64,000 nucleotides of DNA from Gemmatimonadota bacterium (GTDB lineage Bacteria > Latescibacterota > UBA2968), in NCBI GenBank assembly GCA_009838845.1, contig VXRD01000022.1, positions 68,072 to 132,071 on the forward strand, written 5' to 3'. Both the position numbers and the translations under genes were made by a program. Of this stretch, positions 16,360 to 26,569 are shown piece by piece; within the stretch, counting starts at the first letter, position 1, and every line of letters starts with the position of its first letter. A model generated the notes under the pieces. The model saw only the letters and a list, made by a program, of their open reading frames with translations, was not told where the DNA came from and ran no database searches.

Positions 16360-18093
16360 ATGTCAGAACCCATCGTTTTATTTGAATCGCATCGCAAAGG
16401 TGCGAGTTATCGTTTTTGCGACCTGTGCGATACCATTTGCGTTTCGCATCCCAAAGATGTTGCTCCCGCACTCGAACGCATTGAACAGGCTGTCCATTCG
16501 GGATTACACGCAGCGGGATTTTTGTCTTATGAAGCCGCATCGGGTCTGGATCCCGTTTTAAAAACGCACGTACCGGGAGATTTTCCACTCATGTGGTTCG
16601 GCCTGTTTCGGCATCGAGAACATATCCCTGTCGGAACACCGAATCATAGAAACTACGATCTGGACTCATGGCGCCCCTCTGTTTCGCGCGCTGCTTACGA
16701 TACCGCCCTGAATCGCATTCGAGACCTCATCATTGCCGGCGATACCTATCAGGTTAATTATTCCTTCCGAATGCGGGCAAATTTTTCGGGCAATAGCCTG
16801 AGTTTTTATCGCGATCTATGTCGGGCGCAGCGCACGGATTATGCGGCGTATCTGGATATCGGGCGATTTCAAATCCTATCGGCTTCGCCCGAATTGTTTT
16901 TTTCGTTAAAAAATAACACGTTAATCGCGCGTCCGATGAAAGGCACTGCACCTCGGGGACGATGGTGGGAAGAAGATGAAGCGCGTACAAAACAGCTTCA
17001 AAAATCCGAGAAAGACCGCGCGGAAAATGTGATGATCGTCGATTTGATGCGCAGCGATTTGGGGCGCGTTTCAAGTGGTGTGAAAGTGCCATCACTATGG
17101 CAGGTCGAACGTTATGAAACCGTATTGCAGATGACCTCAACCGTGACATCGCGCATGCGTTGTGGCGTGGGGTTGCGCGAACTGGTGACAGCGCTCTTTC
17201 CGTGCGGCTCCGTAACCGGTGCGCCCAAAGTGCGTACCATGGAAATTATCAAAGAAGTAGAGCGAACTGCGCGGGGAATTTATACTGGAAGCATTGGCTA
17301 CCTGTCGCCGGGAGGGGACATAGCCTTTAATGTGGCGATTCGCACAGTCTGTATTGACCGCAAAACGGGTATTGCAGAATTTGGTGTGGGCAGTGGCATA
17401 ACCTGTGATTCCTCAAATGATGGCGAGTATGAAGAGTGTTTGACCAAAGCGCGCATGCTCGCAGAACGACAACCTGTTTTTGACCTGTTTGAAACCCTGC
17501 GATACGATGGCAAAAACGGGTTCTTTTTGTTAAATCGTCACATAGATCGGATAGAAGCGTCCTCGCGGTATTTTGGATTTGCTTTTGATCGGTTAAACGT
17601 CCTATCTGAGCTCGAAAAGGCAGTATCGGGTCTGGATACACCACAACGGGTGCGCCTTGTCCTATCGCGCAGGGGCTGTGTACAGGTCGAAACCGCACCA
17701 CTTAAAAATGCATCGCAAGATCGCGTACTTTCCGCCCGTATCTCACCACTACCGGTTGACAGCCGCGATCCCCTATTATTTCACAAAACAACGCGCCGCG
17801 AACCCTATACCTCTCGATTGAACATGTATCCCCTATGTGAAGAAATCATTCTCATCAACGAACGCGGCGAAGCTACAGAATGCAGCATTGGCAATCTCGT
17901 CGCCAAATGGGACGACCTGTATGTAACACCTCCCATTTCCTGTGGCCTGTTGGGCGGTACCTTTCGCGCCGAATTATTATCGCGAGGCAAAGTTACGGAG
18001 CAAGTGTTAAAAATAGATGACCTGAAACGCGCGGAGGTACTCTACATGATCAATTCTGTGCGAAAATGGACAAGGCTTAAACTTATTGAATAG
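16360..18093 (+). CDS. pabB: PabB-PabC fusion: aminodeoxychorismate synthase component I plus lyase
   Basis: This 577-residue fusion has two enzyme halves. The chorismate-utilising domain (about residues 100-375) shows MKGTAPRGR, CGSVTGAPKVRTMEII and GVGSGITCDS. The C-terminal PLP-dependent aminodeoxychorismate lyase-like domain (about 380-577) begins FETLRYDG and includes ATECSIGNL. Together they would turn chorismate into p-aminobenzoate for folate, with a separate glutaminase subunit (PabA) that is not seen here. ATG 16360 is used, since upstream sequence is the octamer element; no clear ribosome site is present. Confidence 0.9.
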   Translation: MSEPIVLFESHRKGASYRFCDLCDTICVSHPKDVAPALERIEQAVHSGLHAAGFLSYEAASGLDPVLKTHVPGDFPLMWFGLFRHREHIPVGTPNHRNYDLDSWRPSVSRAAYDTALNRIRDLIIAGDTYQVNYSFRMRANFSGNSLSFYRDLCRAQRTDYAAYLDIGRFQILSASPELFFSLKNNTLIARPMKGTAPRGRWWEEDEARTKQLQKSEKDRAENVMIVDLMRSDLGRVSSGVKVPSLWQVERYETVLQMTSTVTSRMRCGVGLRELVTALFPCGSVTGAPKVRTMEIIKEVERTARGIYTGSIGYLSPGGDIAFNVAIRTVCIDRKTGIAEFGVGSGITCDSSNDGEYEECLTKARMLAERQPVFDLFETLRYDGKNGFFLLNRHIDRIEASSRYFGFAFDRLNVLSELEKAVSGLDTPQRVRLVLSRRGCVQVETAPLKNASQDRVLSARISPLPVDSRDPLLFHKTTRREPYTSRLNMYPLCEEIILINERGEATECSIGNLVAKWDDLYVTPPISCGLLGGTFRAELLSRGKVTEQVLKIDDLKRAEVLYMINSVRKWTRLKLIE

Positions 18094-18102
18094 GAGATAT
18101 TT

Positions 18103-19305
18103 ATGTACCGCATCGGACAACCCGAAGCCAAGCGCGTGGAAACCCTCCTGGAAAGCGGTGAAATTTTTCGCTATGGCAAGGCCGGCGAATGCGACCAATT
18201 TGAAGCAGACTGGGGAAAGCGATTGGGCGGTGTTCAGGTCCGCATGACCACCAGCGGCACGGCATCGCTCTATTGCGCCCTCATTGGCCTGAAAGTTGGA
18301 CCGGGCGATTCGGTCATTGTGCCATCGTGTACCTATATGGCGACCGCACTCGCCGTTGTTGCCGCAGGAGCCATGCCCATTATTGCCGAAGTAGATGAAT
18401 CGATCACCCTCTCGCCCGAAGATGTCGAGCGAAAAATTGCCCCGCACACAAAAGCCATCATTCCCGTGCATATGTGGGGATTGCCCTGTAATATGGACGC
18501 ACTGATGGATATAGCAGAAAAACGCGGGGTAAAAGTATTAGAAGATGCCTGCCAGGCCGTGGGTGGTGGATACAAAGGGCGCGAACTCGGGTCCATCGGA
18601 CATGCCGGGGCATTCAGCTTTAACTATTTCAAAAACATGACCAGCGGCGAAGGCGGCGCGTTTGTCTCTGCTGATGACTCTGTATTTCGTCGCGGATCAG
18701 TAGCAGCAGATTGTTGTTCTTATTACTGGAATCCCGACGAGCACCGCCCAGATGAACAATTTGCCGGATTGAATTTCAGAGCCACTGAAATCTCGGGCGC
18801 CATTCTCAACGCACAACTCGAGCGCATCGACGAAATGTTGGATCGCATGCGCGGACACAAACGAACCCTGACAAAAGTGGGCGAAGACGCGGGCCTGACA
18901 TCCATTACAAACAACAGTCTGGATTGCGAATGCGGGACCCATGTCGGCTTTATTTTTAATTCCGAGGAAAACGCTCGCGCCTTTGCCAAACAGATATCGG
19001 AATTGAAAGGACGCGCTTTTTTGCCCATCGACACCGGGCGACACGTTTACACGCGATGGGATCCCATTATGCGAAAGCAGGGGGCACACCATCCCGCGCT
19101 CGACCCATTTAATCTGCCGCAAAACAAGGCATTGAATATCGAATATTCAATGGACATGTGCCCCAGGTCGCTGGATATCTTGAGCCGCGCAGTACTCATT
19201 GGCATGCACCCGGACAACGACCGAGAAAAGATAGATGAACTTGCAGACGCCATTCGGGAATCTGCACATGTGGTAAAACATCAAAAAAAGGAGATTTTGA
19301 CATGA
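18103..19305 (+). CDS. DegT/DnrJ/EryC1/StrS-family aminotransferase
   Basis: This 400-residue fold-type I PLP enzyme has the phosphate-binding SGTASLYCAL, the Asp of LEDACQAVGG, and the PLP lysine in FNYFKNMTSGEGG (about residue 184). Such enzymes transaminate keto-sugars or, in some branches, act as cyclitol aminotransferases. The gene starts ten bases after pabB-pabC and its stop overlaps the next start (ATGA). No nucleotide-sugar genes lie next to it, so the substrate is open. Confidence 0.87.
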   Translation: MYRIGQPEAKRVETLLESGEIFRYGKAGECDQFEADWGKRLGGVQVRMTTSGTASLYCALIGLKVGPGDSVIVPSCTYMATALAVVAAGAMPIIAEVDESITLSPEDVERKIAPHTKAIIPVHMWGLPCNMDALMDIAEKRGVKVLEDACQAVGGGYKGRELGSIGHAGAFSFNYFKNMTSGEGGAFVSADDSVFRRGSVAADCCSYYWNPDEHRPDEQFAGLNFRATEISGAILNAQLERIDEMLDRMRGHKRTLTKVGEDAGLTSITNNSLDCECGTHVGFIFNSEENARAFAKQISELKGRAFLPIDTGRHVYTRWDPIMRKQGAHHPALDPFNLPQNKALNIEYSMDMCPRSLDILSRAVLIGMHPDNDREKIDELADAIRESAHVVKHQKKEILT

Positions 19306-19925
19306 AAATGCAATGGATGCTGATTCTAATTTTGACCCTGAGCAACAGTGTATTGGCTGCGCCGAGCAAACCAGCACCTCGCAAACCCAAGGAAGGCCAA
19401 AACGAAATCGCGATCCGCCACCATAAAGAAGGCTTGCGCCACCGGGATGCGGCCTGGGTCTATGAAGAAAAAATGTCGGGCACAGAAGGAGAAGAGCGAG
19501 AAACGTACGCGCGGTTTATCCAGGACCTGTACAATCGCGCACTGGGAGAATTTGCGAAAGCGACCGAGCAGGACTCGACGTATTACCAGGCATTTAGCAG
19601 TTTGGGATACGTCAAGCGCAAAACCGGAGATATGGACGGAGCAATGGCAGCGTACAATCGTGCTTTGACATTAAATCCAAACTACGCAGAAGCCATTGAA
19701 TATCGCGCAGAAGCGTATTTGATCGTGGGACAGGTGGAAAAAATGAAAAAAGCGTATGGGGTATTGGCCGCACTGAATCGCCCTCACGCAGCGCGATTGT
19801 TGACCTTTGTAACACAATGGGCAGATGGCGCAACCGATGCAGATATGGCGACCTCTTTGCGGACATGGGCATCTGAACAAAAAGAAAAACTCGGCGAGGT
19901 AAAAACATTTGTTGAGAAATGGTGA
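19302..19925 (+). CDS. Small exported TPR protein
   Basis: This 207-residue protein has a signal peptide (MKMQWMLILILTLSNSVLAAPSK). About three TPR-like helices pairs follow (QAFSSLGYVKRKTGDMDGA, NPNYAEAIEYRAEAYL). It is coupled by ATGA overlap to the aminotransferase gene. It probably mediates protein contacts in the periplasm; no partner is known. Confidence 0.78.
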   Translation: MKMQWMLILILTLSNSVLAAPSKPAPRKPKEGQNEIAIRHHKEGLRHRDAAWVYEEKMSGTEGEERETYARFIQDLYNRALGEFAKATEQDSTYYQAFSSLGYVKRKTGDMDGAMAAYNRALTLNPNYAEAIEYRAEAYLIVGQVEKMKKAYGVLAALNRPHAARLLTFVTQWADGATDADMATSLRTWASEQKEKLGEVKTFVEKW

Positions 19926-19928
19926 TAT

Positions 19929-19992
19929 GTAGGAGTGGGTTTCGAGCGGGGTACAACTGGCCGTCTCTCAGGCCAGTTCAACCCGCTCCTAC
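19929..19992. repeat. REP-like nested palindrome
   Basis: GTAGGAGTGGGTT (19929-19941) pairs with AACCCGCTCCTAC (19980-19992) with one G-T position. Inside it AACTGGCC (19955-19962) pairs with GGCCAGTT (19971-19978). The outer arm resembles the GTAGGAGCGGG head of pseudomonad REP sequences. It lies exactly between two convergent genes and may also terminate transcription both ways. Confidence 0.7.
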
Positions 19993-20702
19993 TAACGACT
20001 AACCACTGAAACAATCAAACCAATAAAACCACCAAAAGCCCCGCCCCAAACGACCAGCCAGCCCAGATGTTTGTGAATCATCTCCTGGACAATGGTCTTA
20101 ACCATTTCGGGCGTCAACTCGTTTAGACGCTGCATAACAATGGCGTCAACCTTGTCAATCATTTCTTCCGTATAACTCGCGGTATTCAACCCTCTCTGGA
20201 TGGCATCGAGAAATTTGGGTGAGGATAGCAAGAGGCGGATTTCTACTCGGATTTTTTTTACAAAAGGATCTCTGAGAGGCTGTAATGCCGCTGTACCGCC
20301 GAACATATTGATTACGCTGCCAAAAGGAGAGGACATAACAGCCTCCATCAGGCGGCTGAAGATGCGGTCGCAGTCAACGGCCTCAATAACGGGGTCGGCA
20401 TCGAACTCATCTGGAATTTTTTGTTCGGCGAGAAATTTTTTAACATTTTCAGCGGTAAAAAACTGATTCATAATCAAAGCGTGGATACCCGTCTTAAATT
20501 CTTCAAACCGACTCGGCACAACGCCTGAACCATATAGTCCCGGCACTTTCTCAAAAAGCATGTGAACCGCCAACCAGTTGGTCAGGGCACCCGAAGTTGC
20601 AAAAAGCCCAACCGCGAGCAAATGATCGGAATAAACAGGACTGACATAACCTGCACCGATCACGCCGACCGCGAGCAGATTTGTCACAAGGCTTTTATTC
20701 AT
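19992..20702 (-). CDS. DUF445-family membrane protein
   Basis: This 236-residue protein has an N-terminal hydrophobic helix pair (LLAVGVIGAGYVSPVYSDHLL) and the family segment GALTNWLAVHMLFEK. An amphipathic middle and a C-terminal membrane helix (WLVVWGGAFGGFIGLIVSVVS) follow. The function of the family is unknown. The gene follows the M42 peptidase in the same direction with a 35-base gap. Confidence 0.82.
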   Translation of the reverse strand: MNKSLVTNLLAVGVIGAGYVSPVYSDHLLAVGLFATSGALTNWLAVHMLFEKVPGLYGSGVVPSRFEEFKTGIHALIMNQFFTAENVKKFLAEQKIPDEFDADPVIEAVDCDRIFSRLMEAVMSSPFGSVINMFGGTAALQPLRDPFVKKIRVEIRLLLSSPKFLDAIQRGLNTASYTEEMIDKVDAIVMQRLNELTPEMVKTIVQEMIHKHLGWLVVWGGAFGGFIGLIVSVVSR

Positions 20703-20737
20703 ACCGGAGTCCTTACAGGGAAATAGCGAAAAAAATC

Positions 20738-21808
20738 TCAGAGATAGCAGAACAACGTGGCAATCAGATTGTCAAAAACGCTCAGACGGCAGACCTCATA
20801 ACCGTGGGAATTTTCTCTCGGATACCCAATAGTTGCAGCCCGAGGTACGTGACCCGCCTGAAGAACGCCCGAGGCATCGGACGCCGCGCGATCGTAAACA
20901 GCGTATTGCAATTGTGTACCCGCGCGTTGCGCTGCTGCTGCGAGATCGGCAATCAAGCCCTGATCGAAATGCATCTGGCTATCTCTTGACCAGACCGCTG
21001 GGCGACCATCGAGTTGAAGTTGTTGGTTCCTCGGCATAGGAGCAGAATCAACCGCGATAAAAATTTCGACCGGGTTTCGCGCGGTCCAGCCACGTGCCCC
21101 AATCAATCCGGTTTCTTCTTGAACGAGAAAACACAGGCAGGTGGTGCGATTGGGTATTGTCTTTTCTTCCGAAATGCGCTGAAGCAGGCGCAGAAGGGTG
21201 AGACTCCCGCCCCGGTTGTCAAATAACCACGCGGAAACGAGCGGATCGTCGGGTGGCCCAAAAAAATGAGGCCCGCGCACACCTGCCACTGGTACAGCAG
21301 TCGATCCAACGCGCACACCTGCGCGGGAGAGCTGATCGGGTGTCAGACCAGTGAGCAAATGACAATAGGGCCAGGTAATGCCACTTTGCCCCGTTGCAAA
21401 TTGCGTGTTGGGATCCGACGGATCAGTCGTATGCGTAGAACCAAAACAGAGATGTGCCGCAACCGTCTCTGCACCATCTGAAACGATTTCAACAGGACAT
21501 TCGCCGAGTTTCCAGGGATGCAACCCACCGCTCGGGCGCACCTGCAGGGTACCATCGGCATTGATGGCGGTAATCACCATGGCGAGTTCGTCCATATGAC
21601 TGGCAAGCGCGATATGCCCCAGATCGGGATTTTGCCCGGGCACTTCCACCCAAACATTGCCCTGCTGGTCTTGTTTTGGTGCATGCCCCAAATCGGCAAT
21701 GCGATCCATAATAACCCGGGCCATAAGTTCTTCGCGGCCCGATGGTGCGGGAACGCGCAAAAGGTCTGACAGCAGACGTACATTGGGATCATCTTGAGGA
21801 TAAGACAT
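20738..21808 (-). CDS. M42-family metallo-aminopeptidase
   Basis: This 356-residue enzyme carries the metal ligands of co-catalytic M42 aminopeptidases: ASHMDEL (His), FDNRGG (bridging Asp), QEETGLIGARG (catalytic and ligand Glu), VDSAP (Asp) and NSHGYEV (His). It trims peptides in the cytoplasm, usually as a large dodecamer. The start at 21808 follows AAAAGGTGAC. The DUF445 gene lies downstream. Confidence 0.9.
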   Translation of the reverse strand: MSYPQDDPNVRLLSDLLRVPAPSGREELMARVIMDRIADLGHAPKQDQQGNVWVEVPGQNPDLGHIALASHMDELAMVITAINADGTLQVRPSGGLHPWKLGECPVEIVSDGAETVAAHLCFGSTHTTDPSDPNTQFATGQSGITWPYCHLLTGLTPDQLSRAGVRVGSTAVPVAGVRGPHFFGPPDDPLVSAWLFDNRGGSLTLLRLLQRISEEKTIPNRTTCLCFLVQEETGLIGARGWTARNPVEIFIAVDSAPMPRNQQLQLDGRPAVWSRDSQMHFDQGLIADLAAAAQRAGTQLQYAVYDRAASDASGVLQAGHVPRAATIGYPRENSHGYEVCRLSVFDNLIATLFCYL

Positions 21809-21963
21809 AAAATGTCACCTTTTCGTTTCAGGATTATTATCGACCACTAAGAATACGCTGGCGCGTGCAATTTATCAAGTGCTTTCAAAATTCATGAAGC
21901 CTTTTGGTGTGTTATCCGTCCAATGATTTGACATAAAGCCTTATACCCTTCCATGTGAGAAAA

Positions 21964-24900
21964 ATGATGGACCGTCAGTCTTCCTTATTGCCGCGCATTT
22001 CAGTGAATCGCCCCGTTACGGTTGCGATGTGTCTGGTCGCGTTATTACTGGTGGGTATTATGGCCTATTTCCGCGTACCGGTGAAATTTTTTCCCTCGGG
22101 ATTTACACCGGCTTTTTTGTATGTGGATATTGAATACAATCACCGCAACGCCTCGCCCCAGGAAGCCGAACAACAAATCGCCCGCCCACTGGAAGAACAG
22201 TTGCGCGCGGTAAAGGGCATAAAGAAAATTCGCACGTACAGCGCGTCTTATGGCGTGGATGCGCCCATTGAGTTTCAGCCCGATACAGATATGGTCCTGG
22301 CTTATAATCAGGTGGTAGATCGCCTTGAGCGTCTCAAATTAGAATTGCCAGAAGATGTTCGCGATCAAGTCTATGTGTATAAATTTAATACAGATAGCTG
22401 GTCCATTATGTGGGCGGGCGTCTCTCTGGCCCCATCGGTTGTCGATCCCTATAAGTTCTTAAACCTGCATGTGAAACGGCACTTAGAACGAATCGAGGGC
22501 GTGGGCAGAGTCAGCTTTTGGGGCGTGGATGAAAAAGAAGTTATGATTGAACTCAATCACGAGCGATTGATGGCCCGGGGAGTGGATTTGGGAACGATGG
22601 TGCAATCGCTGCGATCGGACAACTTCGCGCTTTCGGTCGGGCATGTGCGCGAAGGCGGCAAGCGATTTTTTGTGCGCTCACTCGCCAAATATCAAAGTGT
22701 AGATGAAATCAAAAATATTCTCATTCGCACCCCCCGGAGCGAAGTGCGCCTTGGAGATGTATCAGACATAGTTTACGACATCCCCGGACGGTCATGGTAT
22801 CAGCGCATTGATGGACGAGAAGCCGTATCAATAGCGATTTATCAAGAATCGGGCGCCAATATTGTAGAAGTATGCGAGCGCGTGGTGGCGGCTTTTCAGG
22901 AGATTGAAAGCGATCCGTCGATGGAAAAAAAGATCGCTTTTAATGTATTTTTTAATCAGGGCGAATACATCAGCGATTCAATTCGCAATTTGGAAACCAC
23001 AGGACTTTGGGGCGGGTTATTTGCCGCGATGGTTCTGCTATTCTTTTTGAAAACATTGCGCATGACAGCGATTATCACCCTATCTATTCCCCTGTGTGTG
23101 ATGATTACGATTACAGCACTTTATTTTCTCGGCTGGTCGCTCAATGTGCTGACCATGATGGGCCTGATGGTAGGCGTGGGGATGGTGGTCGATAATGCCA
23201 TTGTGATCCTGGAAAATATCTATCGCATGCGCGGCAAAGGACTACCCGCCAAAGAAGCGGCCATCGCAGGTGCCGGCGAAGTCGGGTTGGCAATCACCAT
23301 GGCAACGCTGACAACCGTTGTCGTGTTTTTGCCGCTAATGCTGATGAGCGGCAGTGTAGAACTGACCTTTTTCCTCGCGCGCATTGGTGTACCGGTTGTG
23401 GTCGCGCTTGTGGGATCGCTATTTGTGGCACTCATTTTTATTCCACAGGCATCATTGCGTTTTGGAGGTTCCCAGATCAAAGCCGACCCATCGATCATTC
23501 AGCGCATGCGCCATTATTACGCGCGCATGCTGAACTGGACACTCACCCATCGGCGCGATGCATTTTTGATCGCTCTCGCCCTGCTCGGAAGCATCAGCTA
23601 TCCAATGAACGAACTCAAGCGCGGCGATTCAGACGGCAGCATGCTCAATGATTTTCGCATCGAGTTTAGTTTTCCAAAGGATTTTGGCATTCGAGATGCC
23701 AGCGACACAATCGCAGAAGTCGAGGGTTTTTTAGATGCCCGCCGCGAGAAATACGGCATAGAGACCATGCGCGTGTGGTTCAGATCTACGTATGGCTCTA
23801 TTCACGTCTTTCTGAAAAAGACCAATGAAGCCTGGTGGCAGACAACCTATAAATCCGTACGCGCATTGATCGGTATTCCCATACAACAGCACTTACCCCG
23901 CAACGCCGTGATCGAAGACCTGAAAAAACACGCCCCCCAATTTGTAGGTGTCAAAGTGGCTGTACAGGGGCAAGGCAGGAGCGGTGGTGAAGGCGGTGAT
24001 TCTGCCGTTTCACTGGCTCTCTATGGGGATAATGTCGATGTACTCGCGAATCTGGTGCAAGAGGTTGACCGACGGCTAAAAGAAATCCCCTCGGTCATAA
24101 GCGTAGATTCAGACCTGGAACGCGCCAATGATGAAGTACAGGTCATTATCGACCGGGAACGCGCACAAAAATTTGGACTCGTAGCTCGAGACGTGGGACG
24201 CAGCATTGGTTTCGCGCTCCAGGGCGTACAATTGCCCTATCTCCAGTCTGACAACCACGAAATCAGGGTGCGGCTGTATTTGGAAAAATTGAACCAGCAA
24301 ACACTGCAACGCCTGAAGCGTTTGACTTTTCCGGCTGAAACGGGCGCACAGGTTTCATTGCTGGACTTTGCCACCCTGCGCGTAGATCAAGGACGCGGCA
24401 CCATCAGGCGAGAAGATGGCAAAACGCGGTTGCGGGTGCGGGCTTTTACGACCAAAGAAGATATCAAAGAACTGTATGGAGAAATTGACCGCGCAATGGA
24501 AGGATTTGAAATGCCGCGCGGTTATACCTGGGACAAAGGGGAAAGATATTCCAAGCTGCGGGAAGAAGATTATACCATGTATTTCGCCGCGATTATGGCC
24601 GTGACCTGTGTCTTCCTGTTGATGGGCGTTTTGTTCGAATCTTTTATACTGCCATTTTCTGTTTTGTTTTCCATCCCTTTTGCCTTTCTGGGCGTTTATT
24701 GGACGCTATTTGCGACCCAAACACCTATGGCAGGGTTGGCCATGGTAGGTATAATTGTGCTCATCGGTGTGGTCGTCAACAACGCGATTGTACTGGTCGA
24801 TATGGTAAATCGCCTGCGCGCAGAAGGCATGCATCGAACCGCTGCGATTATGGAGGCGGGCGCAAATCGTTTCCGCCCCATTATGATGACGACATTTACA

Positions 24901-25140
24901 ACCGTCTGCGGCCTTTTGCCGATGGCTCTGGGAAGCAGTAAAGTTCTGGGCCAGCCCTATGCACCTATGGGATTCACCATGATCGGCGGCCTGCTCTCTT
25001 CGACCCTGCTTACCCTGCTGCTCGTCCCCTTGTTTTACACATTTTTGGATGACCTTCGCTCAGCCCTCAAAAGATTGACAAATAGTGCCTTCAACGCACT
25101 AAAAATTAGCGACACACAGGCGGCGGACATGGCGGATTAA
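21964..25140 (+). CDS. RND efflux transporter permease (HAE-type, AcrB-like)
   Basis: This protein of about 1058 residues has twelve membrane helices and two large periplasmic loops. TM4 reads GVGMVVDNAIVILENI, keeping one of the two proton-relay Asp residues (Asn replaces the second). TM10 reads GVVVNNAIVLVDMVN, so the second half also has Asn in this region. It would export lipophilic compounds with an adaptor and an outer-membrane channel, but neither gene lies nearby. ATG 21964 is chosen; GTG 21955 and ATG 21967 are alternatives and the ribosome site is weak. Confidence 0.9.
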   Translation: MMDRQSSLLPRISVNRPVTVAMCLVALLLVGIMAYFRVPVKFFPSGFTPAFLYVDIEYNHRNASPQEAEQQIARPLEEQLRAVKGIKKIRTYSASYGVDAPIEFQPDTDMVLAYNQVVDRLERLKLELPEDVRDQVYVYKFNTDSWSIMWAGVSLAPSVVDPYKFLNLHVKRHLERIEGVGRVSFWGVDEKEVMIELNHERLMARGVDLGTMVQSLRSDNFALSVGHVREGGKRFFVRSLAKYQSVDEIKNILIRTPRSEVRLGDVSDIVYDIPGRSWYQRIDGREAVSIAIYQESGANIVEVCERVVAAFQEIESDPSMEKKIAFNVFFNQGEYISDSIRNLETTGLWGGLFAAMVLLFFLKTLRMTAIITLSIPLCVMITITALYFLGWSLNVLTMMGLMVGVGMVVDNAIVILENIYRMRGKGLPAKEAAIAGAGEVGLAITMATLTTVVVFLPLMLMSGSVELTFFLARIGVPVVVALVGSLFVALIFIPQASLRFGGSQIKADPSIIQRMRHYYARMLNWTLTHRRDAFLIALALLGSISYPMNELKRGDSDGSMLNDFRIEFSFPKDFGIRDASDTIAEVEGFLDARREKYGIETMRVWFRSTYGSIHVFLKKTNEAWWQTTYKSVRALIGIPIQQHLPRNAVIEDLKKHAPQFVGVKVAVQGQGRSGGEGGDSAVSLALYGDNVDVLANLVQEVDRRLKEIPSVISVDSDLERANDEVQVIIDRERAQKFGLVARDVGRSIGFALQGVQLPYLQSDNHEIRVRLYLEKLNQQTLQRLKRLTFPAETGAQVSLLDFATLRVDQGRGTIRREDGKTRLRVRAFTTKEDIKELYGEIDRAMEGFEMPRGYTWDKGERYSKLREEDYTMYFAAIMAVTCVFLLMGVLFESFILPFSVLFSIPFAFLGVYWTLFATQTPMAGLAMVGIIVLIGVVVNNAIVLVDMVNRLRAEGMHRTAAIMEAGANRFRPIMMTTFTTVCGLLPMALGSSKVLGQPYAPMGFTMIGGLLSSTLLTLLLVPLFYTFLDDLRSALKRLTNSAFNALKISDTQAADMAD

Positions 25141-25243
25141 TTTTATATATACTTCGCTACATTGTCGAGCCTCACTGGTAGTTGTAAGCCAGTGCTGTAT
25201 CTACGCCGCCCCTTCCACGCATCCCATCCCGATCCTGGTAGTT

Positions 25244-26569
25244 TCACTCAATCACACTCCGCAAACTCTGCTCATGCACCTCAGCTTCCGGCCAGTGTGT
25301 ATTCAGAATATCTTTAATATTATCCTTTGGTCCGCGAAAGACCATGATCATGTTATCCGAGACAAAAAATTTTTCGAGAAAGGAACGCACATCCTCATCA
25401 GTAACCGAATCATAACCGCCTTCGCGTCTTGGCGTGTTGTAAATGGCTCTATATACCTCACGGTTCAGGCTCCTCTGTGGTGTCTGGTTGTGGACATCTG
25501 ACACCTTGAGAATTTCACGCCGCTCTTTGAGTGCTTCCCAAAAGCGCGGATTGTCGGGCAACTCTCGGATAAAGTCTGACATTTTCTGTATCAGTTCTTC
25601 GCTATTTTGGAGTTGAGGATCGGCGTAAATTTCAAAATATATAACCTCTTCCGATGCCCTCACCCTACAAGAAGGACTATAGGTCAATCCCAATTCTTCT
25701 CTAAAATATTTGGGAATTAGACCATGAATATCACCTCTAAGCGCACTCGATATGAGTGCAGGGACATAGGTTTCTTCACCAAGATTTCCAATGGGGATCA
25801 ACCAGTGAGAGAAAACACTCTTTATACTTGAATTAAACACAAAAGCAGTAGGGCCTATTTTAGTATCGGTTGCTAAACCCGCCAATGAATGCACAAATCC
25901 GCCAGTCTTCCTTCCTTCTGTAATTGGACGAAGCAACTTCGCGACCTCAGTGGAATCGAGGTCTGAGATCACCTTAAAAAACACGACATCTGTTTTCAGA
26001 AGCTGATCATAATATTGTCTGATATCCTCAAGCGAGAGATTCTTAAGCGTTTTTAAGGACCTTTGTTTTTTTATACCCATTGTTTGTGAAAGAGCAAATG
26101 TTTTTCTCATCATAGAGGCATTCCTTCGCACATCATTCTGGTAGATAGTCGTCAGTTGTTTTTTCACCTCTTTCAAATCGAGATCGGAAAATTCTAAATT
26201 CTGTATCAAATCCGCGACTATTTTTATAGACTCACCGCAGTTCCTGGACAGGGCAGAAATGGATATGGTCTGGTAGTATGTACTGGTACTGGTATTGAAC
26301 CTGGCCCCTGATGCAGATAACCGATCCATGTACCCTCGTCTTTTTGCAGCATCCCAAATCATTCTCCAGACTGTTCTTGCAAGCCCAATTTGAGAAGGCT
26401 GGTCCTGATTTCTCCCGGCTCCGAGGAAGACAATATCAATTTTTGTCAGCGGAGCGCGTATGTCATTGCGATAAAAAATATGGTGGTTGGGAATTTCGGC
26501 AAAAGCAGACAGGACACCAACCACGTAACACAGGGCAAAACTAAGCGTCACTTTTAGAAACATATTCAT
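25244..26569 (-). CDS. M16-family peptidase homologue, probably non-catalytic subunit
   Basis: This protein of about 441 residues has a signal peptide (NMFLKVTLSFALCYVVGVLSAFAE) and the two-domain M16 fold (IGLARTVWRMIWDAAKRRG, LTYSPSCRVRASEEV). It lacks the HxxEH zinc motif, and the equivalent segment reads ARTVWRMIW. It therefore probably forms the inactive half of a heterodimer with the active M16 protein encoded just upstream. ATG 26569 or 26563 is the likely start, with AAAGG just upstream. The start overlaps the anchor extension described at 26541-26696. Confidence 0.8.
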   Translation of the reverse strand: MNMFLKVTLSFALCYVVGVLSAFAEIPNHHIFYRNDIRAPLTKIDIVFLGAGRNQDQPSQIGLARTVWRMIWDAAKRRGYMDRLSASGARFNTSTSTYYQTISISALSRNCGESIKIVADLIQNLEFSDLDLKEVKKQLTTIYQNDVRRNASMMRKTFALSQTMGIKKQRSLKTLKNLSLEDIRQYYDQLLKTDVVFFKVISDLDSTEVAKLLRPITEGRKTGGFVHSLAGLATDTKIGPTAFVFNSSIKSVFSHWLIPIGNLGEETYVPALISSALRGDIHGLIPKYFREELGLTYSPSCRVRASEEVIYFEIYADPQLQNSEELIQKMSDFIRELPDNPRFWEALKERREILKVSDVHNQTPQRSLNREVYRAIYNTPRREGGYDSVTDEDVRSFLEKFFVSDNMIMVFRGPKDNIKDILNTHWPEAEVHEQSLRSVIE

